This document shows positions 8,966 to 16,278 of a stretch of DNA of 18,087 bases, one piece after another (position 1 is the stretch's first letter; each line of letters opens with the position of its first letter). The notes below the pieces were generated by a model. It ran no database searches and was not told the DNA's origin. It was given only the letters and a program-made list of their open reading frames with translations. The DNA comes from JAJKIP01 sp040509055. GTDB lineage: Bacteria > Bacteroidota > Bacteroidia > Chitinophagales > Chitinophagaceae. Made by a program: the position numbers and the translations under genes. The stretch spans positions 1-18,087 of the forward strand of contig JBEVLT010000287.1 in assembly GCA_040509055.1 (NCBI GenBank). The letters are read 5' to 3'.

Positions 8966-10348
8966 TTAGCTTTTTGTCCTTGCGGGTCTTTTGCGCTGCG
9001 ACCTGTAAAAGATGAAGGTGCCGCCCAGTACCAGCAGCAAGGCCATGATGCGGAAAACAGATTTTTTACGAAAGGGTTCAGGTTCTGCCCCGTCCACGAT
9101 CCGGCTGTTGCACGCTGCCAGGTACTCCTGCAGCTCCGGGTAGCCGGGGTTCAGCTCCTGCACGGCTTTGAACTTGTTCAGCGCTTTTCCATAAAACGAT
9201 TTGTAATAAAGATCCAGCCCCTGGTGCCAGGCCTGCGTAGCTGCGCTGACCGCCGCCCGTACGGCTGCCGAATCCAGGTATTCCTTTATCACCGATGACG
9301 GAATGGAAAAGTTATAGCTGTTGGCCAGCATGCCGGTAGCCTGCTCCAGCGTGCCGAAGGTGGCCAGGCCGATCACTTCGCCCCGGTTGTTGCATACCGG
9401 GCTGCCGCTGCTGCCATGAGCGATCACGGCATCCATCTGGATCACCGGCCATCCGCCGACCGACCGCTTGATAGCGCTGATAATACCACCGGTGAGCGTA
9501 GGTTCACTGGTAGTTTCTTTGGCCAGGAACGCATTGGAGGTAACCGGCTCGGGATAGCCGTATACCAGCACCTGCTCGCCGATGCGCGCCGGTTCCGGGC
9601 TGATCGGCAGCGTAGGCATTTCTTTTACATTGTCCACCTTCAGGATGGCCACATCCTTGCCCGGCATCGGACTGCCCTTTTGAATCACCCGTGCCGGCAG
9701 GCGTGTGATGGCGCGCGAAGCACCGCTGCCTGTACGGAATTCGATATGGATATTCCTTTTCAGATCGAAAAGGATCATGGAGGAAACCTGTGAATAGATC
9801 ACGCTGTAGGCATTGTTCAGCAGGTTGCGCTGCTGGTCGGTCAGCGTCATGGCCCACGACAGTTCCAGCGACCGGATATTACGCTCCGTCACTTCCTGGT
9901 AGGTGGACAGGATAAACCTGCGCCGGATATAAGCGCTGTCGCGGTCGATAATATGCGCATTGGTAACAAGATAGCCATCGCCGGTGATGAAGAAGCCGGT
10001 ACCGGATGAAATGATGCGGTGGCTCTGCCGGTAATACTCGGTAGTAGCCGAAAAAAAACGAAACGGGTGGTTGTACAAGGCCCGCACCACGATATCGAGC
10101 TTTTCTTCCGGCGACAGCATGGTACCCGTGGTATCCAACCGCTTGACGGAATCCACCAGTACCTGGAACCGCGCCTCGTTCATCACCACTTTGTTCACAA
10201 AGACCGTAGCCGAGAAGACTGTCTGCACCATCACCACGCCGGGCGAATTGGCCGCATAGTTCTGCTCGGCAGAAATAACCTGCGCAGTTGTACGAAACAT
10301 ACCCAACAGGCCAATAACAAAACACAATATGAATGATCGGCTACCCAT
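8966..10348 (-). CDS. Membrane-anchored trypsin-like serine protease (HtrA-like, no PDZ)
   Basis: 460 aa. An N-terminal hydrophobic segment ending at TTAQ (residue 23) is a probable signal peptide or anchor. The S1 protease triad is readable: His132 in VTNAHI, Asp232 in GKDVAILKVD, and Ser314 in HGSSGSP, the position of the trypsin/HtrA GNSGGP serine. About 90 mostly helical residues separate the His and Asp blocks, longer than in DegP/DegS. Residues 372-412 resemble one tetratricopeptide repeat, and a single hydrophobic helix (about 431-449) is followed by a basic tail (RSQRKRPARTKS). A topology fitting this has a periplasmic protease domain tethered to the inner membrane by its C-terminus. 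The PDZ domain that usually gives HtrA proteins their regulation is absent; the TPR-like segment may replace it. The gene is divergent from the ATP-grasp cassette. The substrate is unknown. Confidence 0.88.
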   Translation of the reverse strand: MGSRSFILCFVIGLLGMFRTTAQVISAEQNYAANSPGVVMVQTVFSATVFVNKVVMNEARFQVLVDSVKRLDTTGTMLSPEEKLDIVVRALYNHPFRFFSATTEYYRQSHRIISSGTGFFITGDGYLVTNAHIIDRDSAYIRRRFILSTYQEVTERNIRSLELSWAMTLTDQQRNLLNNAYSVIYSQVSSMILFDLKRNIHIEFRTGSGASRAITRLPARVIQKGSPMPGKDVAILKVDNVKEMPTLPISPEPARIGEQVLVYGYPEPVTSNAFLAKETTSEPTLTGGIISAIKRSVGGWPVIQMDAVIAHGSSGSPVCNNRGEVIGLATFGTLEQATGMLANSYNFSIPSSVIKEYLDSAAVRAAVSAATQAWHQGLDLYYKSFYGKALNKFKAVQELNPGYPELQEYLAACNSRIVDGAEPEPFRKKSVFRIMALLLVLGGTFIFYRSQRKRPARTKS

Positions 10349-10504
10349 TACCGGTAATAAAGCCTTAAAATAAGCAAAAGCTTTTCAAAAAAACGTTTTT
10401 GCAGCTTTTCGTTAAGCAGAAAAGAAAGGCCTGTATTCAAGCGCTCTTTTTTATCCTTGCAGGATTACCCTTTGTTGCAAATACATGTGCAATAACCGGT
10501 TATT
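10347..10504. promoter_or_regulatory. Palindrome-rich divergent control region between protease and ATP-grasp cassette
   Basis: The 271 bp between the divergent starts hold four perfect palindromes. ATTACCGGTAAT (10347-10358) overlaps the protease start codon. AAAAGCTTTT lies at 10376-10385 and AAAAACGTTTTT at 10389-10400. AATAACCGGTTATT lies at 10491-10504, about 116 nt before the ATP-grasp start. TTGCA/TGCAA arms (10475-10479, 10488-10492) lie next to the last one. They could be operators, but chance short palindromes are expected in AT-rich DNA. No complete -33/-7 promoter was found; TATATTCG at 10549-10556 is one mismatch from the -7 consensus but lacks a -33 partner. Confidence 0.35.
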
Positions 10505-10619
10505 TCAGGAAAACCTGCCGGAAAAAAGTATTTTTTCCCCGGATTCGTTATATTCGATTTCAACGGTTGCTTACACCTGCCTGTGTAATGCAACTTTTTT
10601 ATTTCACCAACACACTGCT

Positions 10620-12068
10620 ATGACGGGTCACCAGTTGTTAGAGCAATACAAACCTGATCCCGGCATCTGGGATGAAATGTACCAGGATGGCCGCCTGCGC
10701 CCGCAATACAGCAAGATTTTCGGCGAGATCGGCGAACTGCCGGTGGATGTGCTGCTGCAAAAAGATAAGCTGGCCGGCGAACTGTTCATGAACCAGGGCA
10801 TCACCTTTACGGTGTACAGCGACGAGGCCGGCATCGAAAAGATATTCCCGTTCGATATCATTCCCCGCATCCTGACCGGCGATGAATGGAACCATATCCA
10901 GCAGGGCATCACCCAGCGGCTGCGGGCGCTGAACCTGTTTCTCAAAGACATTTATTCCGGGCAGCAGATCCTGAAGGACAACGTGATCCCGGCGAAGCTG
11001 ATCGCCTCCTGTCCGCATTACACCCGCGAAGTATTTGGCATCAAAGTGCCGCACGACTTATATGTACATATCTCGGGGATCGACCTGATCCGCGGGCAGG
11101 ACGGCACCTTTTATATCCTGGAAGACAATTTACGCACTCCCTCCGGCGTATCGTACATGCTGGAGAACAGGGAAGTGACAAAGCGCATCTTTCCCGGTAT
11201 GCTCACCGGCAGCCGCGCCCGGATGGTGAATAATTACCCGTTGCTGCTGCACGATATCCTGGGCAGCCTGGCGCCGCAGCAATTGGCCAATCCCACGGTG
11301 GCGCTGCTGACGCCCGGTGTGTACAATTCAGCCTATTTCGAGCACACGTTCCTGGCACGGCAGATGGGCATTCCCCTGCTGGAAGGAAGGGACCTGCTGG
11401 TAAATAACCACAAAGTGTACATGAAAACCACGGCCGGCCTGCAGCAGGTGCACGTACTGTACCGCCGGCTGGACGACGACTACCTGGACCCGATGGTGTT
11501 CCGGCCGGACAGTGCGCTCGGCGTACCGGGCCTGCTGAGCGCCTATCGTAAAGGCAATGTGGCCATCGTGAATGCCGTAGGCAACGGCGTAGCCGACGAC
11601 AAGGCCGTGTATGCTTATGTGCCGGATATGATCAAATATTACCTGAACGAAGAGGCCATCCTGCCCAACGTACCTACCTACGGGCTGGAAAACCGGGATG
11701 CACGGGAATATGTTTTTGCCAATATCGGCAACATGGTGATCAAACGCACCAACCAATCTGGCGGGTATGGCATGGTAATGGGGAATAAGGCCAGCGAAAA
11801 AGAACTGGAGGAAGTAAAGGCCGCTATCAATGAAACCCCAAGAGAGTTTATCGCCCAGCCGATCATCCGGTTGTCGACAGTTCCCTGTTTTATCGATGGC
11901 AAATTGCAACCCCGCCATGTGGATCTGCGGCCCTATGCCCTGTGCGGGCCCAATGGGATCAAAATTGTACCCGGCGGGCTGACAAGGGTGGCACTGCGCG
12001 AAGGATCGCTGGTGGTGAACTCCTCGCAGGGAGGCGGCAGCAAGGATACCTGGGTCGTTGACCTGTAG
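10620..12068 (+). CDS. Circularly permuted ATP-grasp type 2 enzyme
   Basis: 482 aa from the ATG at 10620; an upstream in-frame ATG at 10485 adds 45 unconserved residues and is rejected because MTGHQLLEQYKPDPGIWDEM fits the family N-terminus. Motifs include the ILEDNLRTPSGVSYMLENR block (166-184, acidic metal-binding residues), a glycine-rich nucleotide loop VIKRTNQSGGYGMVMG (373-388), RHVDLRP (432-438), PGGLTRVA (451-458) and the terminal VNSSQGGGSKDTWV. ATP-grasp enzymes join a carboxylate to an amine through an acyl phosphate. Members of this permuted group are predicted peptide or amide ligases, commonly encoded with alpha-E and transglutaminase proteins, as here. The substrate is not established for the family as far as I know. 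It is the first gene of the cassette, preceded by a palindrome-rich region and separated by 107 bp with an inverted repeat from the alpha-E gene. Confidence 0.93.
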   Translation: MTGHQLLEQYKPDPGIWDEMYQDGRLRPQYSKIFGEIGELPVDVLLQKDKLAGELFMNQGITFTVYSDEAGIEKIFPFDIIPRILTGDEWNHIQQGITQRLRALNLFLKDIYSGQQILKDNVIPAKLIASCPHYTREVFGIKVPHDLYVHISGIDLIRGQDGTFYILEDNLRTPSGVSYMLENREVTKRIFPGMLTGSRARMVNNYPLLLHDILGSLAPQQLANPTVALLTPGVYNSAYFEHTFLARQMGIPLLEGRDLLVNNHKVYMKTTAGLQQVHVLYRRLDDDYLDPMVFRPDSALGVPGLLSAYRKGNVAIVNAVGNGVADDKAVYAYVPDMIKYYLNEEAILPNVPTYGLENRDAREYVFANIGNMVIKRTNQSGGYGMVMGNKASEKELEEVKAAINETPREFIAQPIIRLSTVPCFIDGKLQPRHVDLRPYALCGPNGIKIVPGGLTRVALREGSLVVNSSQGGGSKDTWVVDL

Positions 12069-12087
12069 AAAAAGACCGAAAGTTTAA

Positions 12088-12134
12088 AGTCCGGAAAATC
12101 CGGAAATCAGAAGCGGCTTTTCGACTTCCGGACT
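12088..12134. repeat. Inverted repeat between the ATP-grasp and alpha-E genes
   Basis: AGTCCGGAA (12088-12096) and TTCCGGACT (12126-12134) are perfect 9-bp arms around a 29-nt loop. A second copy of TCCGGAAA (12099-12106) follows the first directly, so either could pair with the right arm. No T-run follows (AAAATACTTCC comes next), so a classical terminator is unlikely. It could be an RNA stem adjusting expression within the operon, a processing site, or a dispersed intergenic repeat. Confidence 0.6.
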
Positions 12135-12175
12135 AAAATACTTCCTGACTTAACTTTTCAAAATACAAGCACTAC

Positions 12176-13117
12176 ATGCTAAGTAGAATTGCAGATTCTT
12201 TATTCTGGCTAAGCCGGTACATGGAGCGAAGCGACTGCCAGCTGCGCGTCATCCGGACCAACTATATCCTGTCGTTCGACACGGGACTGAACGATGAATT
12301 TTCCTGGAAGGATGTGATCGGTCTTTTTACCCACTCCTCCGAAGAAGCCACCCTGCAGCATAGCCGCACCGTGGCGGATGCGCTTTCATTCCTGGTAGCT
12401 GATATTAAAAACCTCAATTCCATCAGGGTCCTTATCACCAAGGCCAGGGAAAATGCACGGGGCGTGCAGGATAATATTACCAAAGAAGTATGGGAACAGG
12501 TAAACCAGCTGTACCATATCGTGAACGAACCGGGGCTGACCAAAAAAATAACCGGTTCCCGCGCCCTCGATGTCATCGACCTGCTCAATCGCAGCAGCAT
12601 CCAGTTTTATGGCGTTACCGACAGTACCATGCCCAGGGGGCAGGGATGGAATTTTATGAATGCCGGCAAATTCATTGAGCGGTGCCTGATGACGATCGAT
12701 ACCGCCGGTGCACATTTCCGGAAAATAAACGCCCAATCCAATACGCCGCTGGACATCCTGGTCTGGCGCAACCTGCTGCTGTCCCTGTCTGGTTATGAAC
12801 TGTATCTTAAAACATATACCCGCGGTCAGCACAACACGTCCGTGATCGACCACGTGATCTTCAACAGGGATTTTCCCCGGTCGCTGGCCTATTCGCTCCA
12901 GCGCGTGAAAGTATACCTGGATAAGATAGCAGAAGACACCAAAATGGAGGGCAGCAGCGCCCTGCAAAGAATGTTTGGCCGCATTTACAGCAAAGTAGAG
13001 TTTACCGACATGCAGCTGATACAGGAAATGACGGTGCCGAAGTTCCTGCAATCGTTGCGCAACGACCTGGTGGAATTTTCCAACCAGCTGACACGGATTT
13101 ATTTTTCTTATGCCTAA
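12176..13117 (+). CDS. Alpha-E domain-containing protein
   Basis: 313 aa, typical family length. The N-terminus MLSRIADSLFWLSRYMERSD is the hallmark of the alpha-E family (formerly DUF403), an all-helical domain named for its conserved glutamates. It has no signal peptide or membrane segment and is probably cytoplasmic. The family has no demonstrated activity that I know of; it recurs beside, and sometimes fused to, permuted ATP-grasp enzymes, so a partner or carrier role in their reaction is inferred. The next gene follows after 10 nt, indicating cotranscription with the transglutaminase. The reading frame is unambiguous. Confidence 0.93.
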   Translation: MLSRIADSLFWLSRYMERSDCQLRVIRTNYILSFDTGLNDEFSWKDVIGLFTHSSEEATLQHSRTVADALSFLVADIKNLNSIRVLITKARENARGVQDNITKEVWEQVNQLYHIVNEPGLTKKITGSRALDVIDLLNRSSIQFYGVTDSTMPRGQGWNFMNAGKFIERCLMTIDTAGAHFRKINAQSNTPLDILVWRNLLLSLSGYELYLKTYTRGQHNTSVIDHVIFNRDFPRSLAYSLQRVKVYLDKIAEDTKMEGSSALQRMFGRIYSKVEFTDMQLIQEMTVPKFLQSLRNDLVEFSNQLTRIYFSYA

Positions 13118-13127
13118 CCCGTAACCC

Positions 13128-14072
13128 ATGCCCGTTTTTAATATTCATCATATCACCAGGTACGAATACGACCGCCCCGTCAAAGAAAGCGTGAACGAGA
13201 TCAGGATCTACCCCTTTGCCTGCCGCGAGCAGGAGACGCTGTATCACCAGATCAATATCACCGGCAATCCTGACATTTTGCTGATCAACGACTACTGGGG
13301 CAACCGCACCGGTATGTTCAACGTGATGCCCTCGCACAAGGAACTGGTGGTGGAAAGCAAGCTCATCGTGCGTACGCTGGGACCGGTACAGGCGCCGCTG
13401 AACAGGACGGCAGGCCTGGATACCCTCGCAGCCGATACCGGCAATAACCTTACCCTGCTGGAGTTATCGCAGGTAAAGGACGCAGATTTGCAGGAACAGC
13501 TCAATGCAGCCACCGCTGAATTCTATATTCCGGGCATGCCGGTGGCGGAGATCGTCGAGAAATGCGGTGCCTACATCTTCACGCATTTCAAATACATCAA
13601 AGGCATCACCACCATTGAAACTACCAACCGGGAGATACTGGAGCTGCGCTCGGGCGTGTGCCAGGACTTTGCTCACGTGATGCTGGAAATACTGCGCAAC
13701 TTCGGCATACCCAGCCGCTATGTAAGCGGGTACATTTGCCCGAACAAAAACGGCATGCGCGGCGAAGGAGCCACCCACGCCTGGGTGGAAGCCTGGATAC
13801 CGGGCGAAGGATGGACCGGCATCGACCCCACCAACAATGTGTGGGTGACCAATCACCACGTAAAGCTGGCTGTAGGGCGCAACTTCACGGACTGCTCTCC
13901 GGTAAAAGGCACGTTCAAAGGCCCGGCGCGGCAATCGCTTTCCGTATTCGTTTCGGTAAGCTATGAAGACGGCCACATCTTCGAGGAGATCAACAATGTG
14001 CAATTGGAAAAAATTGCGGCTACCGAAGAGCTGCCGGACCTTGGCAGTTTTGAAGGCCAGCAGCAGCAGTAA
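13128..14072 (+). CDS. Transglutaminase-like cysteine protease family protein
   Basis: 314 aa. The N-terminal portion (about 1-85, beginning PVFNIHHITRYEYDRPVKES) matches the bacterial transglutaminase N-terminal domain. The papain-like transglutaminase core follows with a complete catalytic triad: Cys178 in RSGVCQDFAHV, His217 in ATHAWVEAW and Asp233 in GIDPTN. In bacteria such enzymes more often hydrolyse or transfer peptide/isopeptide bonds than cross-link proteins. No signal peptide is seen, so it is probably cytoplasmic. Its start lies 10 nt after the alpha-E gene. Together with the ATP-grasp gene it suggests a make-and-remove or make-and-transfer cycle for a peptide bond, with ATP-grasp as ligase and this protein as peptidase/transferase; that division of labour is inference. 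The C-terminus ends in a short glutamine run (QQQQ). Confidence 0.93.
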   Translation: MPVFNIHHITRYEYDRPVKESVNEIRIYPFACREQETLYHQINITGNPDILLINDYWGNRTGMFNVMPSHKELVVESKLIVRTLGPVQAPLNRTAGLDTLAADTGNNLTLLELSQVKDADLQEQLNAATAEFYIPGMPVAEIVEKCGAYIFTHFKYIKGITTIETTNREILELRSGVCQDFAHVMLEILRNFGIPSRYVSGYICPNKNGMRGEGATHAWVEAWIPGEGWTGIDPTNNVWVTNHHVKLAVGRNFTDCSPVKGTFKGPARQSLSVFVSVSYEDGHIFEEINNVQLEKIAATEELPDLGSFEGQQQQ

Positions 14073-14195
14073 TTCAGTTTTTCAGTTCACAGCGCAATTC
14101 ATAGTCAGGCCCGGACAATCAGTAATAGTTGGTAACTTGCGATAGCGGGTAGTCGCTGACTTTTTGACTATCGATTTCTGACTGAAGACTGAATT
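14071..14195. repeat. Nested inverted repeats filling the transglutaminase-rarA gap
   Basis: The 123-bp gap is framed by AATTCAGT (14071-14078, overlapping the transglutaminase stop) and ACTGAATT (14188-14195, ending one base before the rarA ATG). With mismatches and a small indel this pairing extends inward to about 16 positions. Inside lie ATAGTCA/TGACTAT (14101-14107 with 14165-14171), CGATAG/CTATCG (14140-14145 with 14168-14173) and AGTC/GACT (14151-14154 with 14158-14161). These are mutually exclusive in part, so alternative folds are possible. It may act as a boundary or leader structure for rarA, or be a dispersed repeat element. Confidence 0.55.
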
Positions 14196-15470
14196 ATGAC
14201 TCCACTTGCAGAACGGATCCGCCCGACAACCCTGGATGAACTGGCCGGCCAGCAGCACCTGACCGGTAAAGGCAGCATTTTACGCACCGCCATCGAACAC
14301 GGCCGCATTCCTTCCATGATCCTGTGGGGACCGCCGGGTACCGGCAAAACCACGATCGCCAACATCATTGCCAATACGCTGAACGTGCCGTTCTATACGC
14401 TCAGCGCCATCAGCTCCGGGGTAAAAGACGTACGGGAAGTGATCGAACAGGCCAAAACCAAACCCGATGCCATCCTGTTTATCGATGAGATCCACCGGTT
14501 CAACAAAGGCCAGCAGGACGCCCTGCTGGGAGCCGTGGAAAAAGGCATCGTCACGCTTATCGGCGCTACCACCGAAAATCCATCCTTCGAGGTAAACAGC
14601 GCCTTGCTCAGCCGCTGCCAGGTATACGTGCTGAAACCGCTTGACGAAAACGACCTGGTAAGCCTGGTTCAAACAGCTATTGGCAAAGACGAGATACTGC
14701 AAAAGAAAAATATCGAACTGAAAGAAACCGCCGCCCTGATCAACATATCCGGCGGCGACGCCAGGAAACTGCTGAACCTGCTGGAGCTGGTGGCAGAAAC
14801 GGGTGCGAACAGTCGCTCCAAAAAACAGGACACGCTTGCGATCACCGATGCGCTGGTGATGGAAGTGGCGCAACGGAAGATTGCGCTGTACGACAAAAGC
14901 GGCGAGCAGCATTACGATATTATTTCCGCCTTCATCAAATCGATCCGCGGCAGCGACCCCAATGCCGCTGTATACTGGCTGGCACGCATGATCGAAGGAG
15001 GCGAAGATGTGAAGTTCATTGCCCGCCGGCTGGTGATACTGGCCAGCGAAGATATCGGCAACGCCAACCCGACCGCGCTGGTAATGGCCAACGCCGCTTT
15101 TGAAGCCGTGAACAAGATCGGTTACCCGGAAGCCAACCTGGTCCTTTCGCAATGCGCCATTTACCTGGCCTCCAGCGCCAAGAGCAATTCAGCCACTGTA
15201 GCCATCGGTGAAGCCCTGGCTGCCGTAAAAAATCATGGCGACCTGCCGGTGCCGTTGCATATCCGCAATGCGCCTACCAAGCTCATGAAAAACCTAGGCT
15301 ACGGCAAGAATTACGAATACTCACACAGCTACGAGAACAATTTCTCCTCCCAGGAATACCTGCCTGAAAAATTAAGCGGAAAAAAATTTTATGACCCGGG
15401 CAAAAATGCGCGGGAAGAGGAATTAAGAAAATTCCTGAAAGCCCGTTGGAAAGACAAGTATGGCTACTGA
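14196..15470 (+). CDS. rarA: Replication-associated recombination protein A (AAA+ ATPase)
   Basis: 424 aa, the usual length of RarA/MgsA (Mgs1/WRNIP1 family). It is a clamp-loader-like tetrameric ATPase acting at stalled replication forks. MTPLAERIRPTTLDELAGQQHL is the conserved N-terminus and fixes the start. Walker A GPPGTGKT is at 45-52 and Walker B ILFIDEIHRF around Asp97-Glu98. The sensor region GATTENPSFEVNSALLSRC includes a probable arginine finger at Arg140. The C-terminal half carries the expected GSDPNAAVYWLARMIEGGED and ARRLVILASEDIGNANP blocks of the oligomerisation domain. Nothing is missing. It follows the transglutaminase gene after a structured gap and is probably an independent housekeeping gene, not part of the ATP-grasp cassette. 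It is convergent with the XRE regulator, 7 nt apart. Confidence 0.97.
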   Translation: MTPLAERIRPTTLDELAGQQHLTGKGSILRTAIEHGRIPSMILWGPPGTGKTTIANIIANTLNVPFYTLSAISSGVKDVREVIEQAKTKPDAILFIDEIHRFNKGQQDALLGAVEKGIVTLIGATTENPSFEVNSALLSRCQVYVLKPLDENDLVSLVQTAIGKDEILQKKNIELKETAALINISGGDARKLLNLLELVAETGANSRSKKQDTLAITDALVMEVAQRKIALYDKSGEQHYDIISAFIKSIRGSDPNAAVYWLARMIEGGEDVKFIARRLVILASEDIGNANPTALVMANAAFEAVNKIGYPEANLVLSQCAIYLASSAKSNSATVAIGEALAAVKNHGDLPVPLHIRNAPTKLMKNLGYGKNYEYSHSYENNFSSQEYLPEKLSGKKFYDPGKNAREEELRKFLKARWKDKYGY

Positions 15471-15477
15471 ATAGTTT

Positions 15478-15720
15478 TTATACGTGCGGGGAAGATCGTC
15501 CGCTTTCCTGCATCGCTGGCAACACAGACAGGATGCGCTGCGCATCCTGCATGGAATACTTCAGCACATTCATGATCAGCACCTGTTTTTCTTCAGAAAT
15601 AAAGCCGCTGTTTTCCAAAGCAGAATAACGTTGTTGCGAGATGCCCAGCCTCCGGGCCATTTCGCTTTGCTTTACATGACGGGTAATACGCAGCAGCCTG
15701 ATCTTTTCTCCGGTGAACAT
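15478..15720 (-). CDS. Small XRE-family helix-turn-helix regulator
   Basis: 80 aa from the ATG at 15720. Residues about 1-60 form a lambda-repressor-like helix-turn-helix: MFTGEKIRLLR, then KQSEMARRLGISQQRYSALEN, followed by a short helical tail and no sensor domain. An in-frame ATG at 15777 would give 99 aa, but the added residues are unlike this fold and that start lies upstream of a good promoter whose start site would be near 15737; the shorter form is therefore chosen. Targets are unknown. Inverted repeats just upstream (15807-15827) and inside its own 3' half (15529-15549) are possible operators. It ends 7 nt from the rarA stop with no visible terminator between. Confidence 0.85.
   Translation of the reverse strand: MFTGEKIRLLRITRHVKQSEMARRLGISQQRYSALENSGFISEEKQVLIMNVLKYSMQDAQRILSVLPAMQESGRSSPHV
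15529..15549. repeat. Perfect 10-bp-arm palindrome within the XRE regulator gene
   Basis: CAGGATGCGC (15529-15538) and GCGCATCCTG (15540-15549) are exact reverse complements around a single central T. The site lies in the 3' part of the regulator's coding sequence. Odd-centred palindromes of this length suit a dimeric DNA-binding protein or, in RNA, a short hairpin. Confidence 0.6.
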
Positions 15721-15743
15721 AGGGGTTACGGTTAAGTGTAAGG

Positions 15744-15774
15744 CCAATATAAAAGACTTTCCTATTACCGCAAA
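15744..15774 (-). promoter_or_regulatory. Bacteroidota-type promoter of the XRE regulator
   Basis: On the minus strand, TTTG (complement of 15771-15774) is followed after exactly 19 nt by TATATTGG (complement of 15744-15751), one mismatch from TAnnTTTG. Transcription would start near 15737, giving a leader of about 17 nt to the ATG at 15720. Confidence 0.55.
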
Positions 15775-16278
15775 CATTTTTCACAGAAGTTAATGGTTTA
15801 TACTTATTGTATTTTACAACAATTGTTTTCTTGGATTTATGCTTCGGGTGATCGAGATTAGATTTATGATCTTTTGATGTATCCGGCAGGCTTAACCTAT
15901 AGCGCAAACATTTCACCGGCACCAAAACAGCGATACATCAGCTACCACGAAAAACAGAAATGAACACAAGCATACTGCTGGCCAGCAACAGGGCCTGACA
16001 GCCTGTGCCCTGCCCGAACCAAACAGGCTATGCAGGAGTGATTTCCCGAAATCATTCACTGCGCTATACATCCGTGATGTGATCCGGCACCGTTGACGGG
16101 CAACCCTGCCGGGAACCGCATCCGGGGCGAAGCGATAATTGTTTACCAGACCTCAAAAGACAACTGCCGGCGACGGCCGTGCGGGAGGGTCGTGTCGTGT
16201 AACCGGTTATTGCATGGTGGATATTCCGAAAGCACCATATCAACGAGTAGGAAAAGAAAAAACCAAAATTAAAGTATC
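15775..16278. other. Long intergenic region without a convincing gene
   Basis: About 500 bp between the regulator promoter and the lipoprotein gene. No frame on either strand looks coding. The left part is AT-rich and holds TTGTA/TACAA (15807-15819) overlapping the palindrome AACAATTGTT (15818-15827). The right part has several small hairpins: AGCCTG/CAGGCT (16000-16005, 16024-16029), GATTTC/GAAATC with a 2-nt loop (16040-16053) and CCGGCA/TGCCGG (16084-16089, 16107-16112). The palindrome TAACCGGTTA lies at 16200-16209, 69 nt before the lipoprotein start. I found no complete promoter. A structured leader or small RNA is possible but unproved. Confidence 0.5.

Noticed and set aside
10549..10556. 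TATATTCG as the -7 element of the ATP-grasp cassette
   Set aside because: One mismatch, and no TTG-like -33 element in the required window upstream.
14280..15152. 290-codon minus-strand frame opposite rarA, and similar long frames opposite the macroglobulin, ATP-grasp, alpha-E and transglutaminase genes
   Set aside because: All are mirrored against well-supported genes and show no domain, signal peptide or promoter.
15593..15925. 110-codon minus-strand frame overlapping the XRE regulator in another frame
   Set aside because: Basic, low-complexity translation with no fold signature; the regulator frame has a clear helix-turn-helix and its own promoter.
15960..15998. Short ORF MNTSILLASNRA upstream of the lipoprotein gene
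   Set aside because: Only 12 codons, with no promoter or coupling to a nearby gene; no support as a leader peptide.
16084..16112. GGCAACCC segment between pairing arms, considered as a SAM-, c-di-GMP- or cobalamin-type riboswitch
   Set aside because: The surrounding core motifs of those classes are not present and the downstream gene has no matching function.
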